From Campylobacterales bacterium (lineage in GTDB: Bacteria > Campylobacterota > Campylobacteria > Campylobacterales > Sulfurimonadaceae): 42,263 bases of DNA. Position 1 is the stretch's first letter; every line of letters begins with the position of its first letter. The stretch spans positions 1-42,263 of the forward strand of contig JAPLGN010000010.1 of assembly GCA_026390135.1 (NCBI GenBank), in the 5' to 3' direction. The notes below the pieces were generated by a model, which saw only the letters and a program-made list of their open reading frames with translations, was not told the origin of the DNA and searched no databases. Below, piece after piece: positions 1 through 9,049 of the stretch. The position numbers and the translations under genes are program-made.

Positions 1-1547
1 ACCGCTTCCGCACTGGAAAGTTCACCGCGTGAATGCTCGCTGTAAGAAAGAATTTTAAAATCATGTGAATATTCGACCATCAGAGCATTTTTGCATGCAT
101 CTATCGGACCGTTTCCTTGACCTTCTGATCGGATCGTTTTACCGTTATGCGTATATTCGAGAACACATTTAGCCGAATGCTCTTTTGCACTCTCTGAAAT
201 CACCGAATAATCCACAAACTCAATGTCATGCGGTTCGCCAAAATAGGTCTTCTCAAAAATAGCTAAAATTTCTTCGCTTGAGAGCTCTCGCCCTGCTTTA
301 TCCGTTACATCTTGAACGATTTTTCCAATCTCAGGGTGCATTTTTTTCGGTAAAGAGTAGTCGAATTTATCTTCCAAAACATACGCTACTCCTCCCTTAC
401 CCGACTGAGAATTAATACGGATAATCCCCTCATAGTTACGCCCGACATCCGCAGGATCAATCGGCAAATAGGGAACTTCCCAAAAGGCATCGTCTTTTCC
501 CCGCTGATATTCCATCCCTTTTTTGATCGCATCTTGATGTGACCCGGAAAACGCGGTATAGACCAACTCCCCCACATACGGATGACGCTCATGGGTTTTC
601 ATGTCGGTACACTCTTCAACGATGCGAACGACTGCCTCCAAATCACTGAAATCCAACTCGGGATCGACCCCTTGGGTATACATATTAAGCGCCAACGTGA
701 TGATGTCCACATTTCCGGTACGTTCGCCGTTTGAAAGCAACGTCCCCTCAACACGATCTGCTCCCGCGAGCAACGCCAACTCTGTTGCCGCAACCGAGGT
801 TCCACGGTCGTTATGAGTATGTGTCGAGATCAACACGTGCTCACGATTGGTGAGATGACGGCTCATCCACTCGATCTGATCAGCGTAGACGTTTGGCGTT
901 GCCATTTCGACGGTTGCCGGAAGATTGATAATCACTTTTCGCTCTGCACTGATTTCCCAACGATCCGTCACAGCATTACAGATGCGGGCAGCATACTCCA
1001 ATTCCGTCCCTGTAAAACTCTCCGGTGAATACTCCAAGCTTATCTCGCCATCGTGTTTAAGAGCGCGCTCTTTGACCATGTCCACCCCCTCAAGAGCCAA
1101 CGCAATAATTTCATCCTGCTCTTTTCCAAAGACGATTTTACGCTGGGCCGTAGAGGTAGAGTTATAGAGATGAACAATCGCTTTTTTAACCCCTGCCAAC
1201 GCCTCAAATGTTTTGTCGATCAAATGTTCACGTGCCTGAACGAGCACTTGAACCGTCACATCATCAGGAATCAAATTTTGCTCGACTAAGGTACGTAAAA
1301 AGTCAAACTCGACTTTAGAAGCAGAGGGAAATCCCACCTCAATATTCTTAAATCCGAGTTTTAGCAAGAGAGAGAAGAGAGAAAGTTTTTGATCCAAATT
1401 CATCGGAGTGATCAACGCTTGGTTTCCGTCGCGAAGATCAACACTGCACCAGACGGGTGCGTGAGTAATGGTTTTGGTCGGCCAAACTCGGTTTGGCAAA
1501 TCAACTTGAGGATAGGGACGGTATTTGCCCGTAGTCATGTTTTTCAT
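1..1547 (-). CDS. leuA: 2-isopropylmalate synthase (3' end outside window)
   Basis: First committed step of leucine synthesis: condenses acetyl-CoA with 2-oxoisovalerate to give 2-isopropylmalate. I translated this frame by eye: it is open for about 515 codons with no stop and runs off the left edge. The N-terminus (KYRPYPQVDLPNRVWPTKT, then CSVDLRDGNQAL) is that of the longer LeuA form, usually about 550-560 residues, so only some 40 residues are missing. The TIM-barrel metal site shows as DLRDGNQ near residue 40 and as STHTHNDRG in the middle. The last ~100 visible residues fit the start of the C-terminal leucine-binding regulatory domain. Start chosen at MKNMTTG because AAGGA lies 7 bases upstream; the ATG three codons later is an alternative. 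The gene is divergent from the pilus locus, with a 183-base gap. Confidence 0.95.
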   Translation of the reverse strand, partial: MKNMTTGKYRPYPQVDLPNRVWPTKTITHAPVWCSVDLRDGNQALITPMNLDQKLSLFSLLLKLGFKNIEVGFPSASKVEFDFLRTLVEQNLIPDDVTVQVLVQAREHLIDKTFEALAGVKKAIVHLYNSTSTAQRKIVFGKEQDEIIALALEGVDMVKERALKHDGEISLEYSPESFTGTELEYAARICNAVTDRWEISAERKVIINLPATVEMATPNVYADQIEWMSRHLTNREHVLISTHTHNDRGTSVAATELALLAGADRVEGTLLSNGERTGNVDIITLALNMYTQGVDPELDFSDLEAVVRIVEECTDMKTHERHPYVGELVYTAFSGSHQDAIKKGMEYQRGKDDAFWEVPYLPIDPADVGRNYEGIIRINSQSGKGGVAYVLEDKFDYSLPKKMHPEIGKIVQDVTDKAGRELSSEEILAIFEKTYFGEPHDIEFVDYSVISESAKEHSAKCVLEYTHNGKTIRSEGQGNGPIDACKNALMVEYSHDFKILSYSEHSRGELSSAEA

Positions 1548-1580
1548 AATGTTTTCCTTGAAATTTCTCTTCTCACCCCC

Positions 1581-1609
1581 CCTAGGGGTTCTCGTGCCCT
1601 ATAGGGTAT
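1581..1609. repeat. Palindromic repeat, left copy (leuA leader)
   Basis: Contains two perfect 10-bp palindromes, CCCCTAGGGG (about 1579-1588) and CCCTATAGGG (1597-1606), joined by TTCTCGTG. Positions 1587-1609 match 11032-11054 exactly over 23 bases in the same orientation. The two copies bracket the pilus locus. It lies inside the predicted leuA 5' leader. What family it belongs to is unknown to me. Confidence 0.75.
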
Positions 1610-1639
1610 TGCCCTTGCTTGTGACAAATGAGTGGCGTG

Positions 1640-1645
1640 ATTATA
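1640..1645 (-). promoter_or_regulatory. Probable -10 box of the leuA promoter
   Basis: Read on the minus strand this is TATAAT preceded by TTGT, in the divergent gap upstream of leuA. Transcription from about 1633 would give a leader of roughly 85 bases containing the palindromic repeat at 1581-1609. No convincing -35 box at standard spacing is visible. Confidence 0.45.
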
Positions 1646-1664
1646 ACAAAAAGGGCTTTTGTTA

Positions 1665-1695
1665 TTGTATGCAAGCAACTAAAATGCGGTACAAT
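1665..1695 (+). promoter_or_regulatory. Candidate promoter of the pilus operon
   Basis: TTGTAT at 1665-1670 and TACAAT at 1690-1695 are separated by 19 bases, about 35 bases upstream of the GTG start of the first pilus gene. The spacer is long and the -35 weak, so this is tentative. Confidence 0.35.
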
Positions 1696-1730
1696 ACTTG
1701 CTTTAATTAAGTAAAACTTAAAGGTATCAC

Positions 1731-3116
1731 GTGGATTCAATCACTATTGTTCGCATTCACGATGATTTCACGTCCATTACGGAAGCAAAAAACACGAGGA
1801 AAAAGACTGTTTTTTCTCCTCAAATACATTTCACTGAGCCTCATGAAATCGCTAATTATTTAAAATCTAAAAAGAAAATATACCTCTTTTTCTCCAGTGA
1901 CAACATTCTCGAAGAATCTATTGTTCTTCCCTCAATTATCAAAAATGAAGCCACAATACGAAGTGCACTCCTCGCCAAAATTCACGACAGCGGAGCATCT
2001 CCCGAAACACTTGTCTTAAATAAACTTTACACGACACTTGATCCAACAGGAGAAAGCGCCATCCATCGCTACGAAGGACTCTCTGAAAAAGAAATTTTAA
2101 TTCATATTGCTCCCATTCCAAAGCATGAATACCTTCGTCGTATCAGCGTAGAACGCTATGCTCTTTTTGCTTTAGCACAACACGCGTTTAAAGGACGAAG
2201 TTATCTTTGTGTCTATACGGAAGAAAAAAGAAACCTCATAGTAGCTGTAGATAATGGCACACTTTTATTTAGCCGTGTTGGTTTTATGCAATCCGAAGAT
2301 GAAATCGGACAAATTATGGAACAAATCAACGACATCAGTCGAACCGTCGCGTATGCACATCAACAATACCGTGAGGCCAAGTTTGAGTTCATTGCTATTT
2401 GCGGTAATATCGCTGATGGTGAGATCGTCCCGATGCAATTAAACGCTTCAACAGGTCTTGGTGTCACCGTACTGGCACCCACTCTTATCGTCGATGGACT
2501 TGAACCCAATATGGCGCAAAACAGTATTTTAGAAATCGGGATGCTGTTTTTAGATAACACCATGAATTTTCTCCCCAACAGCGTCAAAGCAGCACGAGAG
2601 TTTTACCTAGGAAGTGCTATTGCTATTGTTATAGCTTGTGCCTTCATGCTGTTTGGATTATTTCAAAGCTACGATGCCTACACTTCTTACCAATCCTCTC
2701 TGGACGAATACGATGCCGTAGAATCCCAACTCTATCAAACACTGCGAAACACGGATACTCTTGATGACAAACAACTCCAAGAGATCACAGCTCAACTCAA
2801 GAGTTCAACCCCATTGCATCATCACCTCCTTGACGATCTCATCCTTTTTGATAACGTCTTAAAACTCATAAAGCCTCAAGGAGTTAGTTTTACCGAGGGT
2901 GGAGAGCTGATATTGGATTTCAAGCATCAATGTAAAACCCTCCTCGAACTTTATCTCTTTGAAAAAAACTTCCGACATAACGTGGACACGATGAAAGATA
3001 CACAAGTTATTGCTGCATATAAAACCGATTATAATACCTTAACTTTTGAAGCCACGCTAAAAAGAGGCGGAGTACAGCCCGTATCTCCTCCACCAAGACA
3101 TAGGAGTGGCCAATGA
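1731..3116 (+). CDS. MshI/GspL/PilM-PilN-like pilus assembly protein
   Basis: Inner-membrane scaffold of a type IV pilus or type II secretion-like machine, expected to link the assembly ATPase to the periplasmic ring. Residues 1 to about 285 look like the actin-like fold of PilM/GspL (for example VAVDNGTLLFSRVG near 172-184). A single transmembrane helix follows at about 291-311, then a probable coiled coil and a small C-terminal domain like that of PilN/GspL, so one 461-residue chain does the work of PilM plus PilN. It starts with GTG; AAGG lies 6 bases before it. First gene of a tight operon: the stop overlaps the next start as ATGA. Assignment rests on layout and gene order; sequence similarity to any one family member is weak by eye. 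Confidence 0.7.
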   Translation: MDSITIVRIHDDFTSITEAKNTRKKTVFSPQIHFTEPHEIANYLKSKKKIYLFFSSDNILEESIVLPSIIKNEATIRSALLAKIHDSGASPETLVLNKLYTTLDPTGESAIHRYEGLSEKEILIHIAPIPKHEYLRRISVERYALFALAQHAFKGRSYLCVYTEEKRNLIVAVDNGTLLFSRVGFMQSEDEIGQIMEQINDISRTVAYAHQQYREAKFEFIAICGNIADGEIVPMQLNASTGLGVTVLAPTLIVDGLEPNMAQNSILEIGMLFLDNTMNFLPNSVKAAREFYLGSAIAIVIACAFMLFGLFQSYDAYTSYQSSLDEYDAVESQLYQTLRNTDTLDDKQLQEITAQLKSSTPLHHHLLDDLILFDNVLKLIKPQGVSFTEGGELILDFKHQCKTLLELYLFEKNFRHNVDTMKDTQVIAAYKTDYNTLTFEATLKRGGVQPVSPPPRHRSGQ

Positions 3117-3604
3117 TACTTAGATGGTTACTCACGTTTATTCTTCTTGTTTTTGGCATACTGTTACTCTCTTCTGTGACGTGGTTTGATGGTAAACGCT
3201 CTTTGACCGAACAAATTACCCAAGGAGATCGTGATAATATACGTGAACTCCAAAACATTAAACAGACTAATCGCTGGCTTCGTGATGTCGTCATCCCCTA
3301 TTTTTCAACCATGCCACTTTCCAAAACCAATGCAGAGCTGGATATGATCCATTTTTACGACCGTTATGCACACACGTATAATTTTAAAGTTTCTCAATTT
3401 ATCTATTACGACACTTCCGCAAAAATGGACATTGGTTTTTCATTCCTACCTAAAAATCAAAATGACATTGATCGCTTCCTAGCTCTTCATTACGAAAAAG
3501 GATTTTTACAAATCCAAAATTTCTCCTCAAAAGAGGGGACAATCAGTGGCATATTAACTATTATCCAACCGATGGAAGGAGACATTAATGCATCTGGACA
3601 ATAA
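3113..3604 (+). CDS. MshJ/PilO/GspM-like single-pass protein
   Basis: A 163-residue protein with one N-terminal membrane helix (about residues 4-23), a short coiled-coil-like stretch and a periplasmic domain. That size, topology and place right after the PilM/PilN-like gene fit PilO, GspM or MshJ, which dimerise with the PilN-like partner in the inner-membrane platform. No motif specific to the family is visible, so position carries most of the weight. It overlaps its upstream neighbour by 4 bases and its downstream neighbour by 17 bases, indicating translational coupling. Confidence 0.55.
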   Translation: MILRWLLTFILLVFGILLLSSVTWFDGKRSLTEQITQGDRDNIRELQNIKQTNRWLRDVVIPYFSTMPLSKTNAELDMIHFYDRYAHTYNFKVSQFIYYDTSAKMDIGFSFLPKNQNDIDRFLALHYEKGFLQIQNFSSKEGTISGILTIIQPMEGDINASGQ

Positions 3605-4142
3605 AGCTCTCCTTATTCTCTCTTCACCATTAATACTCGCAGGAGGAATATGGTTTTTTGCTGCAGATACACTTGTTGAGGGCTTGAACTATTTTTTTGA
3701 ACCCGTACAGCAACAGCAAACCTCCATTTTAGATGAAAAAAAAGAAGCATACACGTATATCAATGCTAACAAAGACGAATATGGATCTCTTTTGAAAAAA
3801 ATTGACTTACGTAATAAAAACCGATTTTGGATTAGCGAACGTCTTTATCAACCGTATTCACCTCAAACAACAACGTCTAATGTAGAGGCTCAAGGAGATT
3901 TAGGACTAAGAGCACCTCCTCCGCTCCTTCAATTTGGTGAGGGAAATATCACCGCTCCCACATCAACAACACCATCATGGAGTGTTCAGATGGTACTTCC
4001 AGATCAAAACATAGCCGTCATCAACAACCAAATCTACCACGTTGGTCAAAGCAGTAATGGGGTAAAATTGCTCCAAGTAGAATCCTCAAAAATATACATC
4101 CAAACCGCAAAGGGCTCTCAATGGGTAAAACTATTTCATTAA
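3588..4142 (+). CDS. MshK/PilP/GspC-like periplasmic linker
   Basis: A 184-residue protein with one N-terminal membrane segment (about residues 8-26) and a Pro/Thr-rich middle. The C-terminal ~45 residues (VINNQIYHVGQSSNGVKLL, then SKIYIQTAKGSQWVKL) have the look of the small beta domain of MshK, PilP and GspC: 'own product, gate G, value, then sign of a hydrophobic strand'. That domain is known to contact the N-terminal part of the secretin, and the secretin gene follows at once, overlapping by 22 bases. The call is from this tail plus gene order. Confidence 0.6.
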   Translation: MHLDNKALLILSSPLILAGGIWFFAADTLVEGLNYFFEPVQQQQTSILDEKKEAYTYINANKDEYGSLLKKIDLRNKNRFWISERLYQPYSPQTTTSNVEAQGDLGLRAPPPLLQFGEGNITAPTSTTPSWSVQMVLPDQNIAVINNQIYHVGQSSNGVKLLQVESSKIYIQTAKGSQWVKLFH

Positions 4143-5623
4143 TCGCATCATTATTTTTAGGACTGATCTTCACAGGGTGCTATACTGTTTCGCCCCCCAC
4201 ACACCCAAAATTATTAAGCGAGAAAATACGTAATACAAGTGCATCTCAAGAGATAAAACAGTTTAATGAACTCTCTAAAAATACACCTCCACCTCCGATG
4301 GTATTGCCAAGTGTCTATCAAAATATATCCCCATTTAGCGGAAAAACTATCTCACTTGCCGCCGAAAATGCCAACCTGCGTCAAGTCCTCTATCTGATTT
4401 CCCAAAGCGCAGGGCTCAATCTCATCATCGACAGTGACGTAGATACCAATGCCACCATTACGCTGACTCTCGACCGTGCCTCTACAGAAGATGCCCTCGA
4501 TACCGCAATGGAACTCTCAGGATGTTCGTACACGCTCAAGGGCAATATGCTCTATATCAAACAATACTCCACACGAACCTTTGCCATCCCCTACATCCAT
4601 ACCCAAAGCTCGTTTGACTCGACACTGGGCGGCGATATGCTTGGGACTAGTGGCAGTGCTGGAAGCATAAGTGGGAAATTTGCTCTTAACTATAAAAATC
4701 CCATTGAAGCCAACGATTTTTACAAACAGCTCGAAGCCAATATCAAAGAATCTCTCAGCACAAATGGCAAATTTACCCTCAACAAATTTACCGGAACTCT
4801 CGTTGTCACCGATACCAAAAAATCACTCGATTCCATCGATGATATGCTCAAAAAAATCAAAAAAAGCGCTTCACGTCAGGTGCTCATCGAAGCCAAGATT
4901 CTCGAAGTCGTTCTTAACGACACCCACGACCTCGGAGTTGATTGGGCTACTCTCCCCGGTGCCATCGGTGATTTTGCATTTGGACAAGCCCTCGGACTCG
5001 AAAACTTCAAAAAAGGAGGGATACTCGCCTATAGCGACAAGCACATCGATGCAGTTATGACAGCTTTGGATACAGCAGGGGATGTCCAAACCCTCTCAAA
5101 CCCTCGAATCAAAGTCTCCAGCGGTCAGTCCGCCCTTTTTACTTCAGGAAAGCTCGTCCCTTTTTGGGATTTGAAAGTAACCCCAGGAACAACTATCTCT
5201 GGTATCACCACTCCAGCTCTTTACGAATACACACGTCGAGATGTTCTCGATGGTCTTTCACTGGGTGTCACCCCAAAAATCACTGAGGATGGACAAATCA
5301 TGCTTAACATTGTCCCCGTTACCACAAGTATCGAAGGAGAAAAAGCCCTCCAAGGCTTCACCAATAGTGGTACCACAACTACCATAGGAACAGTTGCGAC
5401 TGCGCCTATTATTAGTATCAAAGAAGCAGGAACGATTATTTATGCCAAAGATAACGATCTCGTCCTCATCGGCGGTTTAATCAGTAACGTCAAAAAGGAT
5501 GAGCGTACAAGTATCCCAGTACTAGGCGGACTCCCCTATGTAGGAGCCCTTTTCTCTCAAACCTCTACCAAAGATGAAAAACACGAACTCGTCATCTTGC
5601 TCAAACTCAACTTGGTAGAGTAA
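4121..5623 (+). CDS. mshL: MshL-type outer-membrane secretin (lipoprotein)
   Basis: Forms the ring-shaped outer-membrane channel through which the pilus or pseudopilus passes. Residues 1-20 are a lipoprotein signal ending FTGC (Cys20), so the protein is probably its own pilotin-like lipoprotein. Residues about 75-145 are the STN/N0 domain (ISLAAENANLRQVLYLIS). A middle domain follows with RQVLIEAKILEVVLNDTHD and GVDW, typical of MshL. The C-terminal secretin domain has TLSNPRIKVSSGQSA and ends LVLIGGLI, SIPVLGGLPYVGALF, ELVILLKLNLVE. A glycine/serine-rich insert (about 167-185) sits between the N0 and middle domains. 500 residues is slightly shorter than the 550 or so I expect for MshL. Stop and next start overlap as TAATG. 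Confidence 0.9.
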   Translation: MGKTISLIASLFLGLIFTGCYTVSPPTHPKLLSEKIRNTSASQEIKQFNELSKNTPPPPMVLPSVYQNISPFSGKTISLAAENANLRQVLYLISQSAGLNLIIDSDVDTNATITLTLDRASTEDALDTAMELSGCSYTLKGNMLYIKQYSTRTFAIPYIHTQSSFDSTLGGDMLGTSGSAGSISGKFALNYKNPIEANDFYKQLEANIKESLSTNGKFTLNKFTGTLVVTDTKKSLDSIDDMLKKIKKSASRQVLIEAKILEVVLNDTHDLGVDWATLPGAIGDFAFGQALGLENFKKGGILAYSDKHIDAVMTALDTAGDVQTLSNPRIKVSSGQSALFTSGKLVPFWDLKVTPGTTISGITTPALYEYTRRDVLDGLSLGVTPKITEDGQIMLNIVPVTTSIEGEKALQGFTNSGTTTTIGTVATAPIISIKEAGTIIYAKDNDLVLIGGLISNVKKDERTSIPVLGGLPYVGALFSQTSTKDEKHELVILLKLNLVE

Positions 5624-6603
5624 TGCGATATACCATTCTTCTTAGTTTCTTAGTAATGACCTCACTGGGAGCGGATGAACTATCCTTTGGTGAGGGTTCC
5701 AAACCACTTCCTCTTACCTCTAAAACCCGAACGCACGTTATCCAACTGAATTCGAATAAACAACTCGAAGCAGCCACCAATTCACTCAAAAAAGTTCCCG
5801 ACAAATACCGCTTAGGTATGGCAATCTATCACATCGGTGACTACTACGCCACACGTTATATCGATATTTATGATCCAGCATCCATTCCCATGGTAATCGA
5901 GGATTTCAAAAAATCAGGATTTAACGACCCCATCACATTTACTTACAATCCCAACCGTGTCCCCATCACGCTAAAAAATTCATCCCAAAATATACCCTTA
6001 GCCTCAAAAGAAATACCGCTTAAAACTTCATCGGTTGCTTTAAGTCAATACGATAAAACAAAACTTCTTCTTGATGCCCAAAATGCCTATCAAAAACATG
6101 ATTACTCTCAAGCAACCATCTATTATGAGATGATGGTTGCAGCAGGATTTAAAGATAAACAAATCCTCATAAATCTCTGCTATCTCTATGGACGGGAGGG
6201 GTCATCTTCCATGATGGAACGTGCCATCGCCAACAAACGAGGAAACATCGATTATCTCTATGCCTATGGATTTGGTGCCCTTGAAACAGGAGTCAGTGAT
6301 CTCTACGCCATCCTATCCCCCCACCTCATCTACGATAAAAGCGGTCGTCTCGCCATACTATGTGCCTCTTTTTTCGAACGACAAGGCAACAGCGCACGCG
6401 CCAAAAGTTTGTACAAAATGGCCTACGAAGCCAACCCCAACGACCCCCACATCCTTTATGCCTACGCCCGAAATGTCGATATGTCAGGTGACAAAGAAAA
6501 AGCGATTTATCTCTACACGGGACTCACACAACTAGGAAGTGATTACGAAGCACTCAGAAGTGCATCAATCTCACGTATTAATTTACTAAGGAGCATACAA
6601 TGA
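5623..6603 (+). CDS. Periplasmic TPR protein, MshN-like position
   Basis: A 326-residue protein with a cleavable-looking signal peptide (MRYTILLSFLVMTSLGADE), a low-complexity linker and tetratricopeptide-like helices in the C-terminal half (AQNAYQKHDYSQATIYYEMM; AKSLYKMAYEANPNDPHILY; KEKAIYLYTGLTQLGSDYEA). In MSHA loci a TPR protein, MshN, follows mshL, and this gene holds that place. TPR proteins of this kind help assemble secretins or pili. The N-terminal third (HVIQLNSNKQLEAATNSLKK) has no domain I recognise. It overlaps the secretin gene by 1 base and the pilin gene by 4. Confidence 0.65.
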   Translation: MRYTILLSFLVMTSLGADELSFGEGSKPLPLTSKTRTHVIQLNSNKQLEAATNSLKKVPDKYRLGMAIYHIGDYYATRYIDIYDPASIPMVIEDFKKSGFNDPITFTYNPNRVPITLKNSSQNIPLASKEIPLKTSSVALSQYDKTKLLLDAQNAYQKHDYSQATIYYEMMVAAGFKDKQILINLCYLYGREGSSSMMERAIANKRGNIDYLYAYGFGALETGVSDLYAILSPHLIYDKSGRLAILCASFFERQGNSARAKSLYKMAYEANPNDPHILYAYARNVDMSGDKEKAIYLYTGLTQLGSDYEALRSASISRINLLRSIQ

Positions 6604-7382
6604 AAAAAGGTTTTACGCTCATAGAGTTAGCCATGGTTTTGATTGTCGTCGGTCTTATGATGGGTGGCGCATTTCAAATGATGAAAACAATGCAAGAAAA
6701 AGCACGCTCTACTGAAGCCAAAAATACACTCAATGCTGCCAAAGAGGCAGTAATTGCGTTTGCTATCAATCATAACAGACTGCCAACAGCAGCAGTAGAC
6801 TTTCCTAACATGAATTTAGTAGGAGCCGGAAATACCCCTATTTACTACAATTCAGATGCTGCTTTACAGGCAAATCTTTGCGGAACCATCGCCACCCCTT
6901 TAAATACAACTGATACCAATGGTGTCAATACCCCAAATATCGCTTTTGTCTTAGCAGTGAATGGTGAAAACATGCAGGCACAAACAACGCGTATTGGAAC
7001 CAACATCACCTTTCCAGCATGGAATGCCTTAATCTTAGGATTTCCATACGATGATTTTCATACCCAAGTCACTTTAGCGGAACTCCAAAGCATTTTGCAA
7101 TGCACTCCCTTTATGATTATCAATACAACTCTCCCAAATGCAACAGAGACCAGAGGCTATAATGCTAATATTCCTACTTCTTATCCAGCCGTTGGCTATA
7201 CAATCAATTTTGTAGCACCTACCGTAGCCTTACCGACAGGAATAAATTTCAATCCTGCTACTGGGATATTTAACGGCACACCAAATGTTGGGACTGCAAA
7301 CGTATATACATTTAACATTACAGCAAATCATGCAACATTTCCACCAACTACTCGTCGATTTGCAATCACTGTAAGTCCATAA
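6600..7382 (+). CDS. Type IV (pseudo)pilin with C-terminal Ig-like domain
   Basis: A prepilin-like protein of 260 residues. MKKG|FTLIELAMVLIVVGLMM is a class III signal: cleavage after Gly4, N-methyl-Phe, Glu5 of the mature chain, then one long hydrophobic helix that packs into the filament. Residues about 195-260 (YTINF, LPTGINFNPATGIFNGTPN, VYTFNITANHATFPPTTRRFAITV) match the putative Ig domain pattern (He_PIG: LPxGLxFNPxTGxxxGTP). A pilin with an adhesive-type Ig tail could be a tip or minor subunit; that role is inferred. It sits between the TPR gene (4-base overlap) and the ATPase gene (11-base gap, AAAAGGA ribosome site), so it is cotranscribed with the machine. Confidence 0.85.
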   Translation: MKKGFTLIELAMVLIVVGLMMGGAFQMMKTMQEKARSTEAKNTLNAAKEAVIAFAINHNRLPTAAVDFPNMNLVGAGNTPIYYNSDAALQANLCGTIATPLNTTDTNGVNTPNIAFVLAVNGENMQAQTTRIGTNITFPAWNALILGFPYDDFHTQVTLAELQSILQCTPFMIINTTLPNATETRGYNANIPTSYPAVGYTINFVAPTVALPTGINFNPATGIFNGTPNVGTANVYTFNITANHATFPPTTRRFAITVSP

Positions 7383-7393
7383 AAGGAATTTCC

Positions 7394-9049
7394 ATGCTCC
7401 CACCAAAACCCATAGGACAACTCCTCAAAGAACTCGGCTTCATCACCGATGAGCAAATCGAAGTTGCACTGGATGTCCAAAAAGTTAATCCAAAATTCTT
7501 AGGAGAAATCCTCCAAGAGCTCGATTTTATCACCGCGAACGAAATTGCTGAAGCTACTGCTATTCAGAACAATCTTGATTTCGTCGATCTCGACTCCATC
7601 ACCCCAACTCTTGAAGCCCTTGCGCTCGTCCCTGAAAATATGGCGCAAGTGCGATTTATTCTACCCCTCTATGTCGATGGAAATGTTCTAACGATAGCTA
7701 CTCAAGACGTCAATGATCTTATGACTCTCGACTACTTACGCAAAGAGACTCGCAAACAAATACGTTTTGTCATCGCCGATAAAAGCAAAATCTCGCGTTT
7801 TGCCCAAATCTATTATCATCAGCTCTCCAATCCTATCGAAGCGGAAATTCGTGCGTTGGCGAAAAGAGCTGCTGAACATTTCCCCATCGATATAGTTCGT
7901 CTGGTTGATTTAATTATCAATAACGCGATCAAAGACCGCACTACCGATATCCACATTACTCCTGAGGGGGCTGCAACCCACGTCTTTTATCGCATTGATG
8001 GGGTCATGCGTCACTATTATTCTATCCCTATTGACTTACATGGACAAATCGTCGCACGGATAAAAATCATTAGCGAACTCGATATTTCCGAACAGCGAAA
8101 ACCTCAAGATGGAGCCTTTACCTACGAGTTTTTGCATGATAAATTCGACCTTCGTGTCTCTTCTATGCCTACCAATTTTGGTGAAAATATCGTTATGCGT
8201 CTTCTGGGGCGAAATAGTTCTATGTTTTCACTCGCTCATTTAGGATTTTCACCTTCCAATATTTCTAAAATCGAACACTATTTTGCCAAACCTTATGGCG
8301 TTATTCTCGTGGTAGGTCCTACGGGAAGCGGTAAAACCACGACGTTGTATTCCGCATTGCGTAAAATAAATCCACTCGAAAAAAACGTTCTCACCGTCGA
8401 AGACCCTATCGAATACCGTTTTAGTTTCGTCAAACAAACTCAAGTCAATCGTAAAGCCGGTTATATGTTCGATACCGCCTTGCGCTCTTTTATGCGTCAA
8501 GATCCCGACGTTATGCTCGTAGGAGAAATCCGCGACTCTGAAACTGCTGAACTCGCCATCCGTGCTTCCATCGCAGGGCACCTCGTCCTCTCGACTCTTC
8601 ATACTAATGACGCGGTTGGAACTATTCCCCGTTTAGGTGATTTAGGTATCCCTCCTTATCTCATTGGCTCAGGATTACTTGCCATTATCGCTCAACGCTT
8701 GGTACGGAAACTCTGCCCTTATTGCAAAGTGCCCAAAGAAATACAAGAAGAAGAACTGCTGCGTCACGGTGTCCATCCTCTCCTTTTACAAACCTACCCA
8801 ACTCATCAAATCTTTGAATCCTCAGGATGTGAACGGTGCCAAAACACCGGCTATTCAGGTCGTATAGCGATTATCGAGATACTCGAGGTCAACGATGAAA
8901 TCGAATCTCTCATTGTAGAAGGAGCAACTTCACAAGCGATACAAAAAACTGCACGTGAGAATGGAATGCTGAGTTTACGTGATGATGGTCATATCAAAGT
9001 GCTTCAAGGACATTCAACATTTAGCGAAGTAAATAGAGTCGTACTCTGA
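7394..9049 (+). CDS. mshE: Pilus/type II secretion assembly ATPase (MshE/GspE/PilB family)
   Basis: Hexameric cytoplasmic ATPase driving pilus extension. Residues 1 to about 75 form an MshEN-like domain with two tandem motifs (PIGQLLKELGFIT and FLGEILQELDFIT, each ending in a conserved Gln), the domain that binds cyclic-di-GMP in Vibrio MshE; the usual leading Arg of the first motif is not seen here. The ATPase core has Walker A GPTGSGKT at 308-315, Walker B DVMLVGE at 372-378, and the Asp and His boxes (VEDPIEY; LSTLHTNDA). A zinc tetracysteine is at C441/C444 and C479/C482. 551 residues is normal. No PilT-type retraction ATPase is in the window. The downstream gene starts 1 base before its stop ends (TGATG). 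Confidence 0.92.
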   Translation: MLPPKPIGQLLKELGFITDEQIEVALDVQKVNPKFLGEILQELDFITANEIAEATAIQNNLDFVDLDSITPTLEALALVPENMAQVRFILPLYVDGNVLTIATQDVNDLMTLDYLRKETRKQIRFVIADKSKISRFAQIYYHQLSNPIEAEIRALAKRAAEHFPIDIVRLVDLIINNAIKDRTTDIHITPEGAATHVFYRIDGVMRHYYSIPIDLHGQIVARIKIISELDISEQRKPQDGAFTYEFLHDKFDLRVSSMPTNFGENIVMRLLGRNSSMFSLAHLGFSPSNISKIEHYFAKPYGVILVVGPTGSGKTTTLYSALRKINPLEKNVLTVEDPIEYRFSFVKQTQVNRKAGYMFDTALRSFMRQDPDVMLVGEIRDSETAELAIRASIAGHLVLSTLHTNDAVGTIPRLGDLGIPPYLIGSGLLAIIAQRLVRKLCPYCKVPKEIQEEELLRHGVHPLLLQTYPTHQIFESSGCERCQNTGYSGRIAIIEILEVNDEIESLIVEGATSQAIQKTARENGMLSLRDDGHIKVLQGHSTFSEVNRVVL

